DNA of 43,920 bases from Opitutales bacterium (GTDB lineage Bacteria > Verrucomicrobiota > Verrucomicrobiia > Opitutales > Seribacteraceae). Below the pieces are notes generated by a model that was given only the letters and a program-made list of their open reading frames with translations, did not search any database and was not told where the DNA came from. Within the stretch, counting starts at the first letter, position 1. Every line of letters starts with the position of its first letter. The DNA lies in contig JAOFOL010000017.1 of assembly GCA_028042835.1 (NCBI GenBank), positions 1-43,920 on the forward strand, in the 5' to 3' direction. Positions 1 to 8,815 of the stretch are shown in pieces. The position numbers and the translations under genes are program-made.

Positions 1-1
1 A

Positions 2-2230
2 TTTACGCCAGTCTGGTTTTTGCAGGCAGAAAGAATCCTCGTTGAAACGGAGTCTTTTTCAGATCATGGAGGATGGAAACTCGACACTCAATTCATCCGC
101 GAAATGGGTTCCCCCTATCTTTTGGCTCATGGTCTGGGAACACCCGTTCAAGATGCGGCCACTACCATTGAGATGAAAGAAGGTGGAAGCTATCAATTAT
201 TTGCCCGCACCAAGGACTGGGTCGCCCGTTGGGGAGCGAAGGGACAACCCGGTCGCTTTCAGATCATTATCAATGGTATCCCAGCAAAAACCACCTTCGG
301 TACAAAAGGAGCCGAGTGGGATTGGCAAGGTGGAGGACAGATTACTCTTAAAAAAGGGAAAAACACCTTGGCCCTAAGAGACCTGACTGGATTCAACGGA
401 CGATGCGATGCGATCTACCTGACCTCATATAAAGAAGTTCCACCCAATGACTCTCAAATCCTCGCCACCTGGCGTCGGGAACTTTTAGGTATTACCGAAA
501 AACCGATCGATAAAAAATATGATCTGGTGGTCATTGGTGGAGGCTATTCGGGAATGGGAGCAGCCATTTCAGGGGCCCGCATGGGATGCAAAGTCGCCCT
601 GATACAAGATCGCGGAGTACTCGGTGGCAACGGATCGAGTGAGGTACGCGTATGGGCAAAAGGAAATATTCGCCGGGGAAAATATCCACGAATTGGAGAA
701 ATCATCGAGGAAATTTGTGATCATGCCAAAAAGTCTCCGGGTACTTATGAGGAATTCGAGGACGCCAAAAAGGAAACGATTGTACGGGCCGAAAAGAACA
801 TCGATCTGCAACTTTTTCACCACGCCTTCAAAGTAGAGAAGCAAGGAAGCAAAATATCAGCCGTCCATGCCTTTAATGTTAAAAATGGACAAGTAACCCG
901 TTTTTCAGGACCTCTGTTCGTGGACGCAACCGGGCATGGGACGATTGGCTTTCTCGCCGGTGCCGACAATACAATGACACCCAAGGAAAGAATGGGCATG
1001 AGTAATATGTGGGTTTGGACAAACGATGAAAAAGAAGTAACTTATCCCAAGACTCCCTGGGCCCTGGATTTAAATATGGCGGATTTTCCCTACCCAAGGA
1101 GATTTCATGGAGAATGGTTTTGGGAAAGCGGATATGACAAAGATCCACTCGGAGATGCAGAAGCTATTCGTGACTGGAACCTGCGGGCTATTTTCGGGGC
1201 ATTCAATGCGATGAAAAACCGCGACGGTGCGAAAGAGCACAAAAACTCCAAACTTACTTGGGTTGCCTATGTCGGTGGTCCCCGCGAATCTCGTCGTCTT
1301 CTCGGAGATGTCTTACTCACGGAGGAGGATATCGTTACCAAGCGGGAATTCCCTGACGGATGCGTGCCCAGCACCTGGAGTATTGACCTCCACTACCCTA
1401 AGAAACAATATGCTCAAAAATTTCCGGACAATCCATTTATTTCCTATGCAGTACATGGCAAAGGAGTTGACCGGAGTTACGGCTATCCCGTTCCCTACCG
1501 TTGCTTCTATTCCCGAAACATTGAAAACCTGTTTATGGCAGGACGTTGTATCAGCGTGACTCACGAGGCACTCGGTACGGTACGGGTAATGAAAACCTGC
1601 GGAATGATGGGGGAAGTGGTCGGACGTGCAGCATCCATTTGTATCCAGAAGGATTGCCTGCCTCGCGATGTTTATGAATCTCATCTCGATGATCTGATTG
1701 AACTGATCAACCTTCCCGGAAAGGCATTTCGTCCAACCGTAAATGATAAGATTATCATTCCAGATGATGCGATGCAACTTGCCGGACGATACGGAGCACC
1801 CAATGGGCTGGACCCGAAAAAATTCCCAGGAGTCGTCGACGACAGCCAGGCTATTTTCAAAGGAAAATGGATGAAGGGACAGGGACTTAAGCCTTATTTT
1901 TCATATGGCTATCAGTACTCAAGCGATCCAGCAAGTAGCACCACTTTCACTTTGGAAGCTCCCAAAGCTGGACAGTTTGACACTCGTATCGCTTACCAAC
2001 CTCACCCCAACCGAGGGAAGTCAGTTCCTGTAGAAGTTAGCACGGGGGATAAAACCATCAAGATGAACTCCATTGTAAACATGACCCAAAAACCAAGTTT
2101 TGAAAACGGATTTCATTCGGTGGGGAAAATCACCCTTAGAAAAGGACAAAAGGTATTGGTCAGTCTGATTGCGAAAGGAGCTCAGGGAAATGTTCATGTG
2201 GACGCCGCTCAACTTGTTCCGGTTGATTAA
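2..2230 (+). CDS. Exported FAD-dependent oxidoreductase, 5' end cut by window edge
   Basis: The reading frame is open to the left edge, so the start and most of the signal peptide are missing; visible sequence begins FTPVWFLQAERILVE, which resembles the end of an export signal. There are three parts. Residues about 1-140 form a beta-rich region resembling a carbohydrate-binding module. Next is an FAD_oxidored (PF12831) core with the dinucleotide-binding motif VVIGGGYSGMGAA near residue 175, followed by GVLGGNGSSEVRVW, and a late FAD-contact segment GRCISVTHEALGTVRVMKT near residue 515. The last 110 residues or so resemble a golvesin/Xly-type beta-sandwich. The family oxidises or reduces unknown, probably sugar-related, substrates with FAD. 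The next gene begins 23 bases downstream and encodes a membrane flavoprotein, followed by ApbE, suggesting that this enzyme exchanges electrons with them. The fold assignment is strong; substrate and exact localisation are inferred. Confidence 0.85.
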   Translation, partial: FTPVWFLQAERILVETESFSDHGGWKLDTQFIREMGSPYLLAHGLGTPVQDAATTIEMKEGGSYQLFARTKDWVARWGAKGQPGRFQIIINGIPAKTTFGTKGAEWDWQGGGQITLKKGKNTLALRDLTGFNGRCDAIYLTSYKEVPPNDSQILATWRRELLGITEKPIDKKYDLVVIGGGYSGMGAAISGARMGCKVALIQDRGVLGGNGSSEVRVWAKGNIRRGKYPRIGEIIEEICDHAKKSPGTYEEFEDAKKETIVRAEKNIDLQLFHHAFKVEKQGSKISAVHAFNVKNGQVTRFSGPLFVDATGHGTIGFLAGADNTMTPKERMGMSNMWVWTNDEKEVTYPKTPWALDLNMADFPYPRRFHGEWFWESGYDKDPLGDAEAIRDWNLRAIFGAFNAMKNRDGAKEHKNSKLTWVAYVGGPRESRRLLGDVLLTEEDIVTKREFPDGCVPSTWSIDLHYPKKQYAQKFPDNPFISYAVHGKGVDRSYGYPVPYRCFYSRNIENLFMAGRCISVTHEALGTVRVMKTCGMMGEVVGRAASICIQKDCLPRDVYESHLDDLIELINLPGKAFRPTVNDKIIIPDDAMQLAGRYGAPNGLDPKKFPGVVDDSQAIFKGKWMKGQGLKPYFSYGYQYSSDPASSTTFTLEAPKAGQFDTRIAYQPHPNRGKSVPVEVSTGDKTIKMNSIVNMTQKPSFENGFHSVGKITLRKGQKVLVSLIAKGAQGNVHVDAAQLVPVD

Positions 2231-2252
2231 AGCATTTGCAAGTCTGGCATAG

Positions 2253-3929
2253 GTGAGACAAATACGCCATTTTTGCCGGTTTATTTGTCTCGTTATCATC
2301 GTGGGGTTGATCCATCAATCCCATCAAGACTTCCTGATCGACCTTAAGGAGAAAGGCCAACCGATACCACTTAACGAGGTGCAGGAAATCCTGCCCTTGG
2401 CATACTCTCTTGGTCCCGATACGGATAATCCATCTACACTTCAGGTACTTGATCAAAATGAAAACCTTCTGGGAAGGGTGACCCAAACCTCTCCCGAAGG
2501 AGATTCGGCAATCGGATTCTCCGGTCCCACGAATGTAATGGTTATCTGGGATCAGGATCAAAAGGTGTCTTCTGTCTCTATTCGTTCGAGTGGGGACACG
2601 GTTGATCATGTGGATGCGATTATTGAAGAGCCTGCCTTTTTTGAGCAATTCACCGGGATGTCACGGAAGGAACTCGCCCAATCCAATAAAATAGAAGCTG
2701 TATCCGGGGCTACCCTAACCAGCTTAGCAATTTTGGACGCAATCTCACTTCGCTTTGGTGGGGAAAAACAGGCAAGCCGATTTCCGAATGCGATTCAAAT
2801 CGAAGAGGTGCAAGAACACATTCCCGCGGCATCTCAATTGATTCCCTCTGTCACCCACCCTTCCCTCCTGGAAATTTTGGATATCAATGGGACCAAGTTG
2901 GGGCAGACCGGAAGAAGCTCACCTTATACTGACCAGATCATTGGGTATCAGGGACCGGTGGATTCTCTATTAGTTTTTGATACCAATGGTTCACTCACAG
3001 GGATGAAAATACGATCGAGCTTTGAAAACGAACCCTATGCGGACTACCCCAATGACGACGCCTACTTCGCCTCGCTGTTTACTGGCCGGTCCATTTCTCA
3101 ACTCGCAGACATGAACCTGACCGAGGAAGAAGTCGAAGGGGTATCCGGAGCCACCATGACCAGTATGGCCATGGCCGAGGGCATTGTTAAAACCGCCACG
3201 ATTTGGGAGCAGGAAAAATTGCTGAACCAAGAGGCCAAAAAATCATTCATCAACTGGAAGGCCAGGGATTATGGATCGCTTGCCGTTATTCTGCTTGCTG
3301 GTTTTGTGGCTTTTAACAAGCGGGGAAAAACGAAATTTTTTCGCGTATCCCTTCAAGTCCTGCTGGTTTGCTATCTTGGATTAGTAAATGGAGACATTCT
3401 CTCCCAGGCCCTTTTTGCAGGGTGGGCCCAAAGCGGAGTGCCATGGGAACGCGCCCCGATTCTTGCCCTGCTCACTTTGGCCGCATTGCTAGTACCCATG
3501 ACTACCGGTAAGGCTTTTTATTGCCATCAGCTATGTCCGCACGGAGCTGCCCAGCAATGGATGAGAAAATTCAGAAAAAATCCGGTTCGGCTCCCTAAGA
3601 AATTGGATAGTATTCTCAAATATTTACCCATCGGTTTGCTTACACTAGTCGTCGTTTTTGCTTTCACTGCTTCCGCTCATTTGGCCGCCATCCTCGAACC
3701 TTTCGACGCCTACGTCTGGGAGGTGGCAGGAGGGATCACCATTACGATTGCCTTGCTTAGCTTGCTGGCATCTGCCTTTGTTCCGATGGCATACTGCCGC
3801 TATGGATGCCCAACAGGGGCCATGCTCAAACTCTTTGAATTTGGAAAAAACGATCAGGGATGGAGCCGGAGGGATTACTTGAGCTTTGCCCTTCTTGTTC
3901 TCTCGATTCTTCTATATTTATTCATTTGA
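2253..3929 (+). CDS. NosR-like membrane electron-transfer protein with two FMN-binding domains and CX3CP motifs
   Basis: GTG start 22 bases after the upstream stop; the N-terminus is a hydrophobic signal/anchor (CLVIIVGLIHQ). Two extracytosolic FMN-binding domains (PF04205) follow, each ending in a flavinylation motif: SGATLTS at residues about 151-157 and SGATMTS at about 298-304. The Thr of SGAT is the residue that ApbE modifies in NqrC, RnfG and NosR. The C-terminal half has several membrane segments and two CX3CP motifs (CHQLCP at about 424, CRYGCP at about 515) of the Fer4_5/NosR polyferredoxin type. No classical CX2CX2CX3C ferredoxin domain is seen. The likely role is to carry electrons between the quinone pool or cytoplasmic donors and an extracytosolic partner through two covalent FMNs. 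The downstream ApbE gene overlaps its stop codon and would attach the FMNs. The partner is probably the FAD enzyme upstream (inference). Confidence 0.85.
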   Translation: MRQIRHFCRFICLVIIVGLIHQSHQDFLIDLKEKGQPIPLNEVQEILPLAYSLGPDTDNPSTLQVLDQNENLLGRVTQTSPEGDSAIGFSGPTNVMVIWDQDQKVSSVSIRSSGDTVDHVDAIIEEPAFFEQFTGMSRKELAQSNKIEAVSGATLTSLAILDAISLRFGGEKQASRFPNAIQIEEVQEHIPAASQLIPSVTHPSLLEILDINGTKLGQTGRSSPYTDQIIGYQGPVDSLLVFDTNGSLTGMKIRSSFENEPYADYPNDDAYFASLFTGRSISQLADMNLTEEEVEGVSGATMTSMAMAEGIVKTATIWEQEKLLNQEAKKSFINWKARDYGSLAVILLAGFVAFNKRGKTKFFRVSLQVLLVCYLGLVNGDILSQALFAGWAQSGVPWERAPILALLTLAALLVPMTTGKAFYCHQLCPHGAAQQWMRKFRKNPVRLPKKLDSILKYLPIGLLTLVVVFAFTASAHLAAILEPFDAYVWEVAGGITITIALLSLLASAFVPMAYCRYGCPTGAMLKLFEFGKNDQGWSRRDYLSFALLVLSILLYLFI

Positions 3930-4963
3930 ATCTGCACATTCCAGTATTTCTTACCATTATCCTTTGTCTTTGCGGATGTGCGGAAAACACGGTCTCGGAT
4001 AGCCCATCAATCACTGAACTTAAAGGGAAAGCACTGGGTACCACATGGTCTGTCAAAGTACTTACCACTACCCATTTCAGAATTGAGGACTTAAGAACTG
4101 ACATCAGCCAAAAACTCGAAGGTTGCGATAAAATCTTTTCTCACTGGCGACCGGATTCTGAGCTTTATCAATTTAATGGTGCCCTGACCACAACGCCCAT
4201 ATCCATTCATCCACAATTGCTTGATCTTTTAAAGCATTCCAAATGGATACATAAACAAAGTGGCGGAACCTTCGATCCCACGATCGCCCCACTTGTAAAC
4301 TTATGGGGATTCGGACCAGTTGGAAAAACAAGATCCACCATTCCGACCGACAAGCAAATGGGCGAGGCATTATCATTAACCGGAATGAACAAAATTGAAC
4401 TTTTACACAAAGGGTTAGTCCGAAAAAAACTACCCACCCTGCAACTTGATTTTTCCGGATCAGCCAAGGGTGAAATCATCGATCAAATTTGTACCCTGCT
4501 CCAAGGCTGGAATTTTAATAATTTCTTGGTTGAGATCGGGGGGGAAGTCCGAGCACATGGTAAAGGTAGAAACGGGAAGGGTTGGGTCGTCGGCCTAGAA
4601 AATGGAGGGACAGGTAAAGATTCCCTGAAACCTGTAAACCTTAGAAACTATTCAGTGGCTACATCCGGAACTTATCAACTCAATAAGCCTTATCCCGATT
4701 CTAACCAGAGTGCTTCGCACTTAATGGATCCACGAACAGGCCGACCAGTGGATCACGACCTGATTGCAGTTAATGCGTTTGCTCCTTCTGCAAGGGATGC
4801 GGATGCATGGGCGACTGCACTAATGATACTGGGGCCAAAAGAAGGTATGGAAAAAGCGGAGGAGTTGGATATGGTCGCCCGTTTTTGCTCTACTCAAAAT
4901 GGGCGAATGAAAATAAGCTTTAGTACAGCATACCAAAGACTTTATCTATCTGATATTCCATAA
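3926..4963 (+). CDS. apbE: FAD:protein FMN transferase (ApbE), lipoprotein
   Basis: ApbE moves FMN from FAD onto a Thr in SGAT motifs of extracytosolic flavoproteins. I chose the TTG at 3926, which overlaps the upstream TGA as TTGA and gives a short lipoprotein signal (FLTIILCLCGC) with the lipobox LCGC; the frame is also open further upstream but that would run 70 bases into the previous gene. Family landmarks are in order: LDFSGSAKGEIID at residues about 174-186 (normally LDLGGIAKG), EIGGEVRAHG near 203, VATSGTYQ, HLMDPRTGRPV at about 265, and DADAWATALMILG near the end (divalent-metal/FAD site). Length is about 345 residues, usual for the family. The stop/start overlap suggests translational coupling with its likely substrate, the double-FMN membrane protein. 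Confidence 0.93.
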   Translation: MNLHIPVFLTIILCLCGCAENTVSDSPSITELKGKALGTTWSVKVLTTTHFRIEDLRTDISQKLEGCDKIFSHWRPDSELYQFNGALTTTPISIHPQLLDLLKHSKWIHKQSGGTFDPTIAPLVNLWGFGPVGKTRSTIPTDKQMGEALSLTGMNKIELLHKGLVRKKLPTLQLDFSGSAKGEIIDQICTLLQGWNFNNFLVEIGGEVRAHGKGRNGKGWVVGLENGGTGKDSLKPVNLRNYSVATSGTYQLNKPYPDSNQSASHLMDPRTGRPVDHDLIAVNAFAPSARDADAWATALMILGPKEGMEKAEELDMVARFCSTQNGRMKISFSTAYQRLYLSDIP

Positions 4964-5241
4964 ATCTTCTTGTCTTTTTTCAGGTATCAAAGGAAAGTTT
5001 TCCTTCCTCCATAAATTCCAGCACGATTGCGTGAGTGTAGTTAGATGCAAATGAAATTAAACACAGTACTGGTAGGCCTATTCCCCTATTATATGAGTCC
5101 TCAATTATTATTTCTCCGAACCGATAGTCTTCCACGGGTTGGTGGTTTCGATTCGTCAAAGCGGATTATCCAGTTAGAATCCAATATAGTCTAAAATAAG
5201 ATTTTGATTTTTTCACTGAGCCCTAGTTGAATCTCCCCAAA

Positions 5242-6984
5242 ATGATAAAAATTAAATTATTCCTCAAGGCATTTTTAATTCATTTGTCTTTTTATATTCC
5301 TGCTCTCTCTTTTGGCGAACAACCGAATGTCATTCTGATCATGACTGATGACCAAGGTTACGGCGACTTAAGTTGCCATGGCAATCCGATTCTCAAAACG
5401 CCAAACTTGGATCGATTACATGCCAATTCAATTCGCCTGACAAATTATCATGTAAGTCCATTTTGTACGCCCACCCGCGCGGCATTAATGACGGGACGTT
5501 ATCCTGCCCGTACCGGTGCCTACAGAACAAGCAGTGGGCGCAGTAATTTACACCATGATGAAATAACCATGGCGAACTACTTTACAGATGCAGGGTACAA
5601 AACTGGATTGATTGCGAAGTGGCATCTCGGTGACAACGCTCCCTGCCGCCCCCAAGACCGTGGATTCCAGGATGTGCTTTGGCACAAAGGCGGCGGTATC
5701 GGACAGGCACCTGATTTTTGGGGCAATAACCAATTCGATGACACTTACGAACGTAATGGAAAACAAGAGAGATTCAAAGGATATGCCACAGATGTTTGGT
5801 TTAAGGAATCGATGACATTCATTGAAAAAAACCAAAAGGATCCATTCTTTCTATACTTGGCTACCAATGCCCCCCACTCCCCCTACCGGGTACCTGAAAA
5901 ATGGTCGGCACCTTATCGCAAAAAGGTAACTTGGAAATTTGGGGCTGAATTTTACGGTATGATCGCAAACCTAGATCATAATATCGGACTGCTAAGGAAA
6001 CAACTGGATGAACTCGATATCGCGAAGAACACGATTTTCATATTCACAACTGATAACGGGACAGCTAAAGGTAATGGGGGCCCTGGCGGAGATTTGAAAG
6101 GGTACCGGGGTTTCAATGCTGGAATGCGCGGACAAAAATCGACTATGTTTGAAGGTGGGCACCGAGTCCCCTTTTTTATTCACTGGCCAGACGGTGGTTT
6201 AATGGGTGGGCAAGACCGGAAAAACCTGACCGCTCACCTCGATGTCTTACCCACCTTGGCAGAACTTTGTGGATTGAAGATTGAGAGTAAACAGAAACTG
6301 GATGGGAAATCGTTTGCAAACTATCTTGGCGATCCTCTAACAAAACCACACCGCGAACACTTAGTCATTCAAATGCATGGCGGTGCTCGATTTGTGAAAA
6401 AAGAAAGCCCTTGGTTTATGTCCTGCGTATTAGAGGGCGATTGGAGATTACTGGAAGGTGAAAAACTTTATGATGTTTCAAATGATCTAATGCAGCGCCA
6501 AGATATTGCGAATAAGCATCCTCTAGTGGTGGCAAGGCTTCGTGGATTGTATGAAAAATTTTGGAAATCAGTCTCTGTGCGAATGTCCCCAGTTTGCCTG
6601 GATCTTGGCAATCCTAACGAAAACCCCACACTCTTGTGCTCCCAAGACTGGAGATTGGAAATCGGGAACCCGCCTTGGAATTTTAGCGAAATCAATCAGT
6701 ACAAAAAAATTACCGGGCCGTGGCATGTGAACGTTAAACAGACCGGGAAATATCTTTTTACGCTGCGTCAATTCCCCGAAGTGGCAAAAAAACCTCTCCG
6801 AGCCGTTCGGGCAAAAATTCGAATTGCAGGGAAGGAAATGTCCAGACCAATCCCCTCTGGTGTTAACCATGTTCAATTTGAACTTTCGTTAAGGACCGGG
6901 GAAACAACCCTAGAGACTTTTCTCTACACAGATAACGAACAAATCGGTGGTGCATATTTCACCGAGGTTGAATATTTAAAATAA
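5242..6984 (+). CDS. Exported S1-family sulfatase with extra C-terminal beta domain
   Basis: Sulfatases of the S1 family hydrolyse sulfate esters using a formylglycine made from an active-site Cys. Here the maturation motif is CTPTR (Cys codon 5464-5466), followed by AALMTGRYPARTG. The metal-binding MTDDQGYGD lies just after the signal peptide, and FTTDNGTAKGNGG supplies further metal ligands. The ATG at 5242 gives a clean signal peptide (MIKIKLFLKAFLIHLSFY); an in-frame TTG at 5227 would add five residues. At about 580 residues the protein is longer than the 450-500 core: the last 130 residues (after a segment WRLEIGNPPWNFSE) form an additional beta-rich domain of unknown role. About 280 bases separate it from apbE, and the next gene starts five bases after its stop. 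The substrate is not determinable; periplasmic or surface location follows from the signal peptide. Confidence 0.93.
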   Translation: MIKIKLFLKAFLIHLSFYIPALSFGEQPNVILIMTDDQGYGDLSCHGNPILKTPNLDRLHANSIRLTNYHVSPFCTPTRAALMTGRYPARTGAYRTSSGRSNLHHDEITMANYFTDAGYKTGLIAKWHLGDNAPCRPQDRGFQDVLWHKGGGIGQAPDFWGNNQFDDTYERNGKQERFKGYATDVWFKESMTFIEKNQKDPFFLYLATNAPHSPYRVPEKWSAPYRKKVTWKFGAEFYGMIANLDHNIGLLRKQLDELDIAKNTIFIFTTDNGTAKGNGGPGGDLKGYRGFNAGMRGQKSTMFEGGHRVPFFIHWPDGGLMGGQDRKNLTAHLDVLPTLAELCGLKIESKQKLDGKSFANYLGDPLTKPHREHLVIQMHGGARFVKKESPWFMSCVLEGDWRLLEGEKLYDVSNDLMQRQDIANKHPLVVARLRGLYEKFWKSVSVRMSPVCLDLGNPNENPTLLCSQDWRLEIGNPPWNFSEINQYKKITGPWHVNVKQTGKYLFTLRQFPEVAKKPLRAVRAKIRIAGKEMSRPIPSGVNHVQFELSLRTGETTLETFLYTDNEQIGGAYFTEVEYLK

Positions 6985-6989
6985 TCGTA

Positions 6990-7754
6990 GTGATAAACAT
7001 TAAAAAACTTCTATTCGTAGTATTTCTAGTCTTTAGAGTTCAAACCATTGCTTTTTCGGAGCCGTCTCAAAAGCAGGTTACAATTCGATCCAAATTCATT
7101 GAAACCGATTCTAAAGGAGATCCAGACATCCTTTCTGCACCCAGGATCACAACCCTTTTGGGGCAGGAAGCGGTCATCTGTATTACCCAGGAAAAAAGAT
7201 CAGAAGGAGTCGATAAAAAGCTCGAGGATGGGGTTCGTATAAAATTCAAAGTTTTGGAGACTCCCAATGGACTTTTGATTCAAGGTTACGCTTTTGTGGG
7301 AATCCATGATCCGGAGAAACTTGATCAAGAAGTTGAGATTTTAGGATTATTTGAAGACAAACCTTTTGAATCGGGTCAAAACATTGCGGATGACTGGATG
7401 AACAAAACCCAATTAAGTGGTACTTTTAGAATCCGCGGAAAAGCCTATGCCTCCTTATCCACTCCCGAAGGAAACTTTTGGGTGGAAGAAGGAAAATTCG
7501 CTTCCGGATACAAACTTCTCGAAATGGACTTATCCAAATCACAACCGTCTGCACTCATCCAAAAAGGAGAAAAGAAAGCTTGGGTCGGTCTTCGATTGGG
7601 AGATTCATCAAATCAAATGAATAGGACCAAGTCATTCAAAGATGGTGGGGTGATATTTATAAAAGCAGTACAGCCTGGTGAAAAGTTTTCTTTACCGATG
7701 GAAAAACCAAACGGAGAAAAGTTCACTTTGGAAATGGTTGCCTCCTTGAATTAG
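6990..7754 (+). CDS. Exported protein of unknown function with a secretin-like segment
   Basis: GTG start five bases after the sulfatase stop, so probably cotranscribed. Residues 1-22 form a signal peptide (KKLLFVVFLVFRVQTIAFSE). Residues about 28-70 (IRSKFIETD, then DILSAPRITTLLGQEAVI) resemble the start of the C-terminal secretin domain of type II/IV systems, where the consensus is close to vLSaPrvttlnnqeA. However, the pore-forming remainder is not evident, and the protein has only about 254 residues and no N0/N1 domains. The second half is beta-rich with a repeated EKF.L pattern near the C-terminus and no recognisable catalytic motif. It could be a small periplasmic structural or partner protein that borrowed this domain. 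The function is unknown, but the gene is real: good codon structure, signal peptide and tight spacing. Confidence 0.7.
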   Translation: MINIKKLLFVVFLVFRVQTIAFSEPSQKQVTIRSKFIETDSKGDPDILSAPRITTLLGQEAVICITQEKRSEGVDKKLEDGVRIKFKVLETPNGLLIQGYAFVGIHDPEKLDQEVEILGLFEDKPFESGQNIADDWMNKTQLSGTFRIRGKAYASLSTPEGNFWVEEGKFASGYKLLEMDLSKSQPSALIQKGEKKAWVGLRLGDSSNQMNRTKSFKDGGVIFIKAVQPGEKFSLPMEKPNGEKFTLEMVASLN

Positions 7755-7816
7755 AAAGATTCCCGACCAATCTTTATCCCTTGCCAAAGGGGAAATCCGC
7801 ATTCTATCGTAATTGA

Positions 7817-8773
7817 ATGAAAGCCCTATCTCCCTCTACTATCCTCATCGTTGCGATCAGTTTTCTGCTTTGCTCATGTATAGAATTTGAAAAGCAGGAA
7901 TTGGTTTATTCACACGATACTGAAAAAGATGAACTCCGTGTCAGCCTAAAATATCAGGGTATTTTTGGCAATTTAGAGAAAGGACAGAGCACACAGAACA
8001 ATTCTAATGACATTGCCGCTAAGAACATACTGAATCAAAAACAAATCACCCAGTTGGAATCTGTACTCAATGAAAAACGGGCATTTTTCTTCAACAATTG
8101 GATCTTTGAGTATAGTCCCAAATCTCTTCCTGACATGATGAAGAACCTGATGAGCGACGATAAAAATGGACGGTATGGAAAACCGGAACAAGAATTAATC
8201 GACGCACTAATTAAAAATGTGGAAGTTCAAAACATTGGTCTTTATAATGATAATAAAGGTCAACTCTGCGGTGCTCAGACACTAAGAATTCAAAAGTTAT
8301 CAAAGCTATTTACTCTGGCTAACCAAGTAATTCAAAGACAAACCATCGCCCACATCCCCCAGTTAAGAGAAGAACTGGCCAAAGGAATAGTCCAAAATTC
8401 CCCAAGCGAAGAAGCCATTCAATTTCTTGAAAAGAAGATGAAAGAACCATACTCATTTCTAAAAGTCACAGGAAACTTACTCACCTTCCAATTTCCAAAC
8501 ATTTACTCTGACTCTCAAAATGTGACCAATAACATATCAGATGAATTACCCAAAGGGGCACGCGCTTCTTTAGAAGACAGAAATGTGATAATTCAGACAG
8601 GTTCTATAAACGGGGTGAGTGGAAAACTCGAAAAAAAGTGTTTCGATGGATATTTGCCCAATGCCAAGAACTACCTTGAAGAAAAACATAAAAAACTCTT
8701 TCTCAAATCAAAACAGGTTGATAAAAAGCTAAAAAATTTTCTCATGGGAAGAAGGTTTTCCTCAATTCGTTAA
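7817..8773 (+). CDS. Putative lipoprotein of unknown function
   Basis: The ATG start gives a lipoprotein signal (TILIVAISFLLCSC) with lipobox LCSC, so the mature protein of about 295 residues should be anchored to a membrane. The rest is hydrophilic and helix-rich, with no motif I recognise. A Cys in NDNKGQLCGAQTLR near residue 155 and another (KKCFDGYLP) near the C-terminus could form a disulfide. The C-terminus is very basic (lysine-rich, ending GRRFSSIR). It lies 62 bases after the previous exported protein and 42 bases before the sigma factor gene, so it may belong to either unit. The family is unknown and no enzymatic activity is claimed. Confidence 0.65.
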   Translation: MKALSPSTILIVAISFLLCSCIEFEKQELVYSHDTEKDELRVSLKYQGIFGNLEKGQSTQNNSNDIAAKNILNQKQITQLESVLNEKRAFFFNNWIFEYSPKSLPDMMKNLMSDDKNGRYGKPEQELIDALIKNVEVQNIGLYNDNKGQLCGAQTLRIQKLSKLFTLANQVIQRQTIAHIPQLREELAKGIVQNSPSEEAIQFLEKKMKEPYSFLKVTGNLLTFQFPNIYSDSQNVTNNISDELPKGARASLEDRNVIIQTGSINGVSGKLEKKCFDGYLPNAKNYLEEKHKKLFLKSKQVDKKLKNFLMGRRFSSIR

Positions 8774-8815
8774 ATTTCCTTTCTTCACGGAGATTTAAGG
8801 AAACCATTTATTACT

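Noticed and set aside
1313-1777. 154-codon open frame on the - strand inside the FAD oxidoreductase gene
   Set aside because: It lies wholly inside a well-supported gene on the other strand and its translation resembles no protein family; it is a shadow frame.
2160-2648. 162-codon open frame on the - strand across the start of the NosR-like gene
   Set aside because: It is antisense to the FMN-binding protein, with no signal peptide, domain or ribosome-binding site.
3860-3929. Long 5' extension of apbE into the previous gene, or a frameshift between the two
   Set aside because: The TTG at 3926 gives a direct lipoprotein signal and a 4-base overlap; both proteins are complete, so no frameshift is needed.
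4990-5005. Hairpin AAGGAA-AGTT-TTCCTT as a terminator after apbE
   Set aside because: The stem is only six A/T-rich pairs and no T-tract follows. It may be chance.
5045-5194. 49-codon open frame in the gap between apbE and the next sulfatase
   Set aside because: No ribosome-binding site, no recognisable features, and the length is within chance expectation for AT-rich DNA.
8775-8803. Inverted repeat TTTCCTT ... AAGGAAA before the sigma factor as an operator
   Set aside because: Low complexity, a 15-base loop, and the right arm is more simply the ribosome-binding site.
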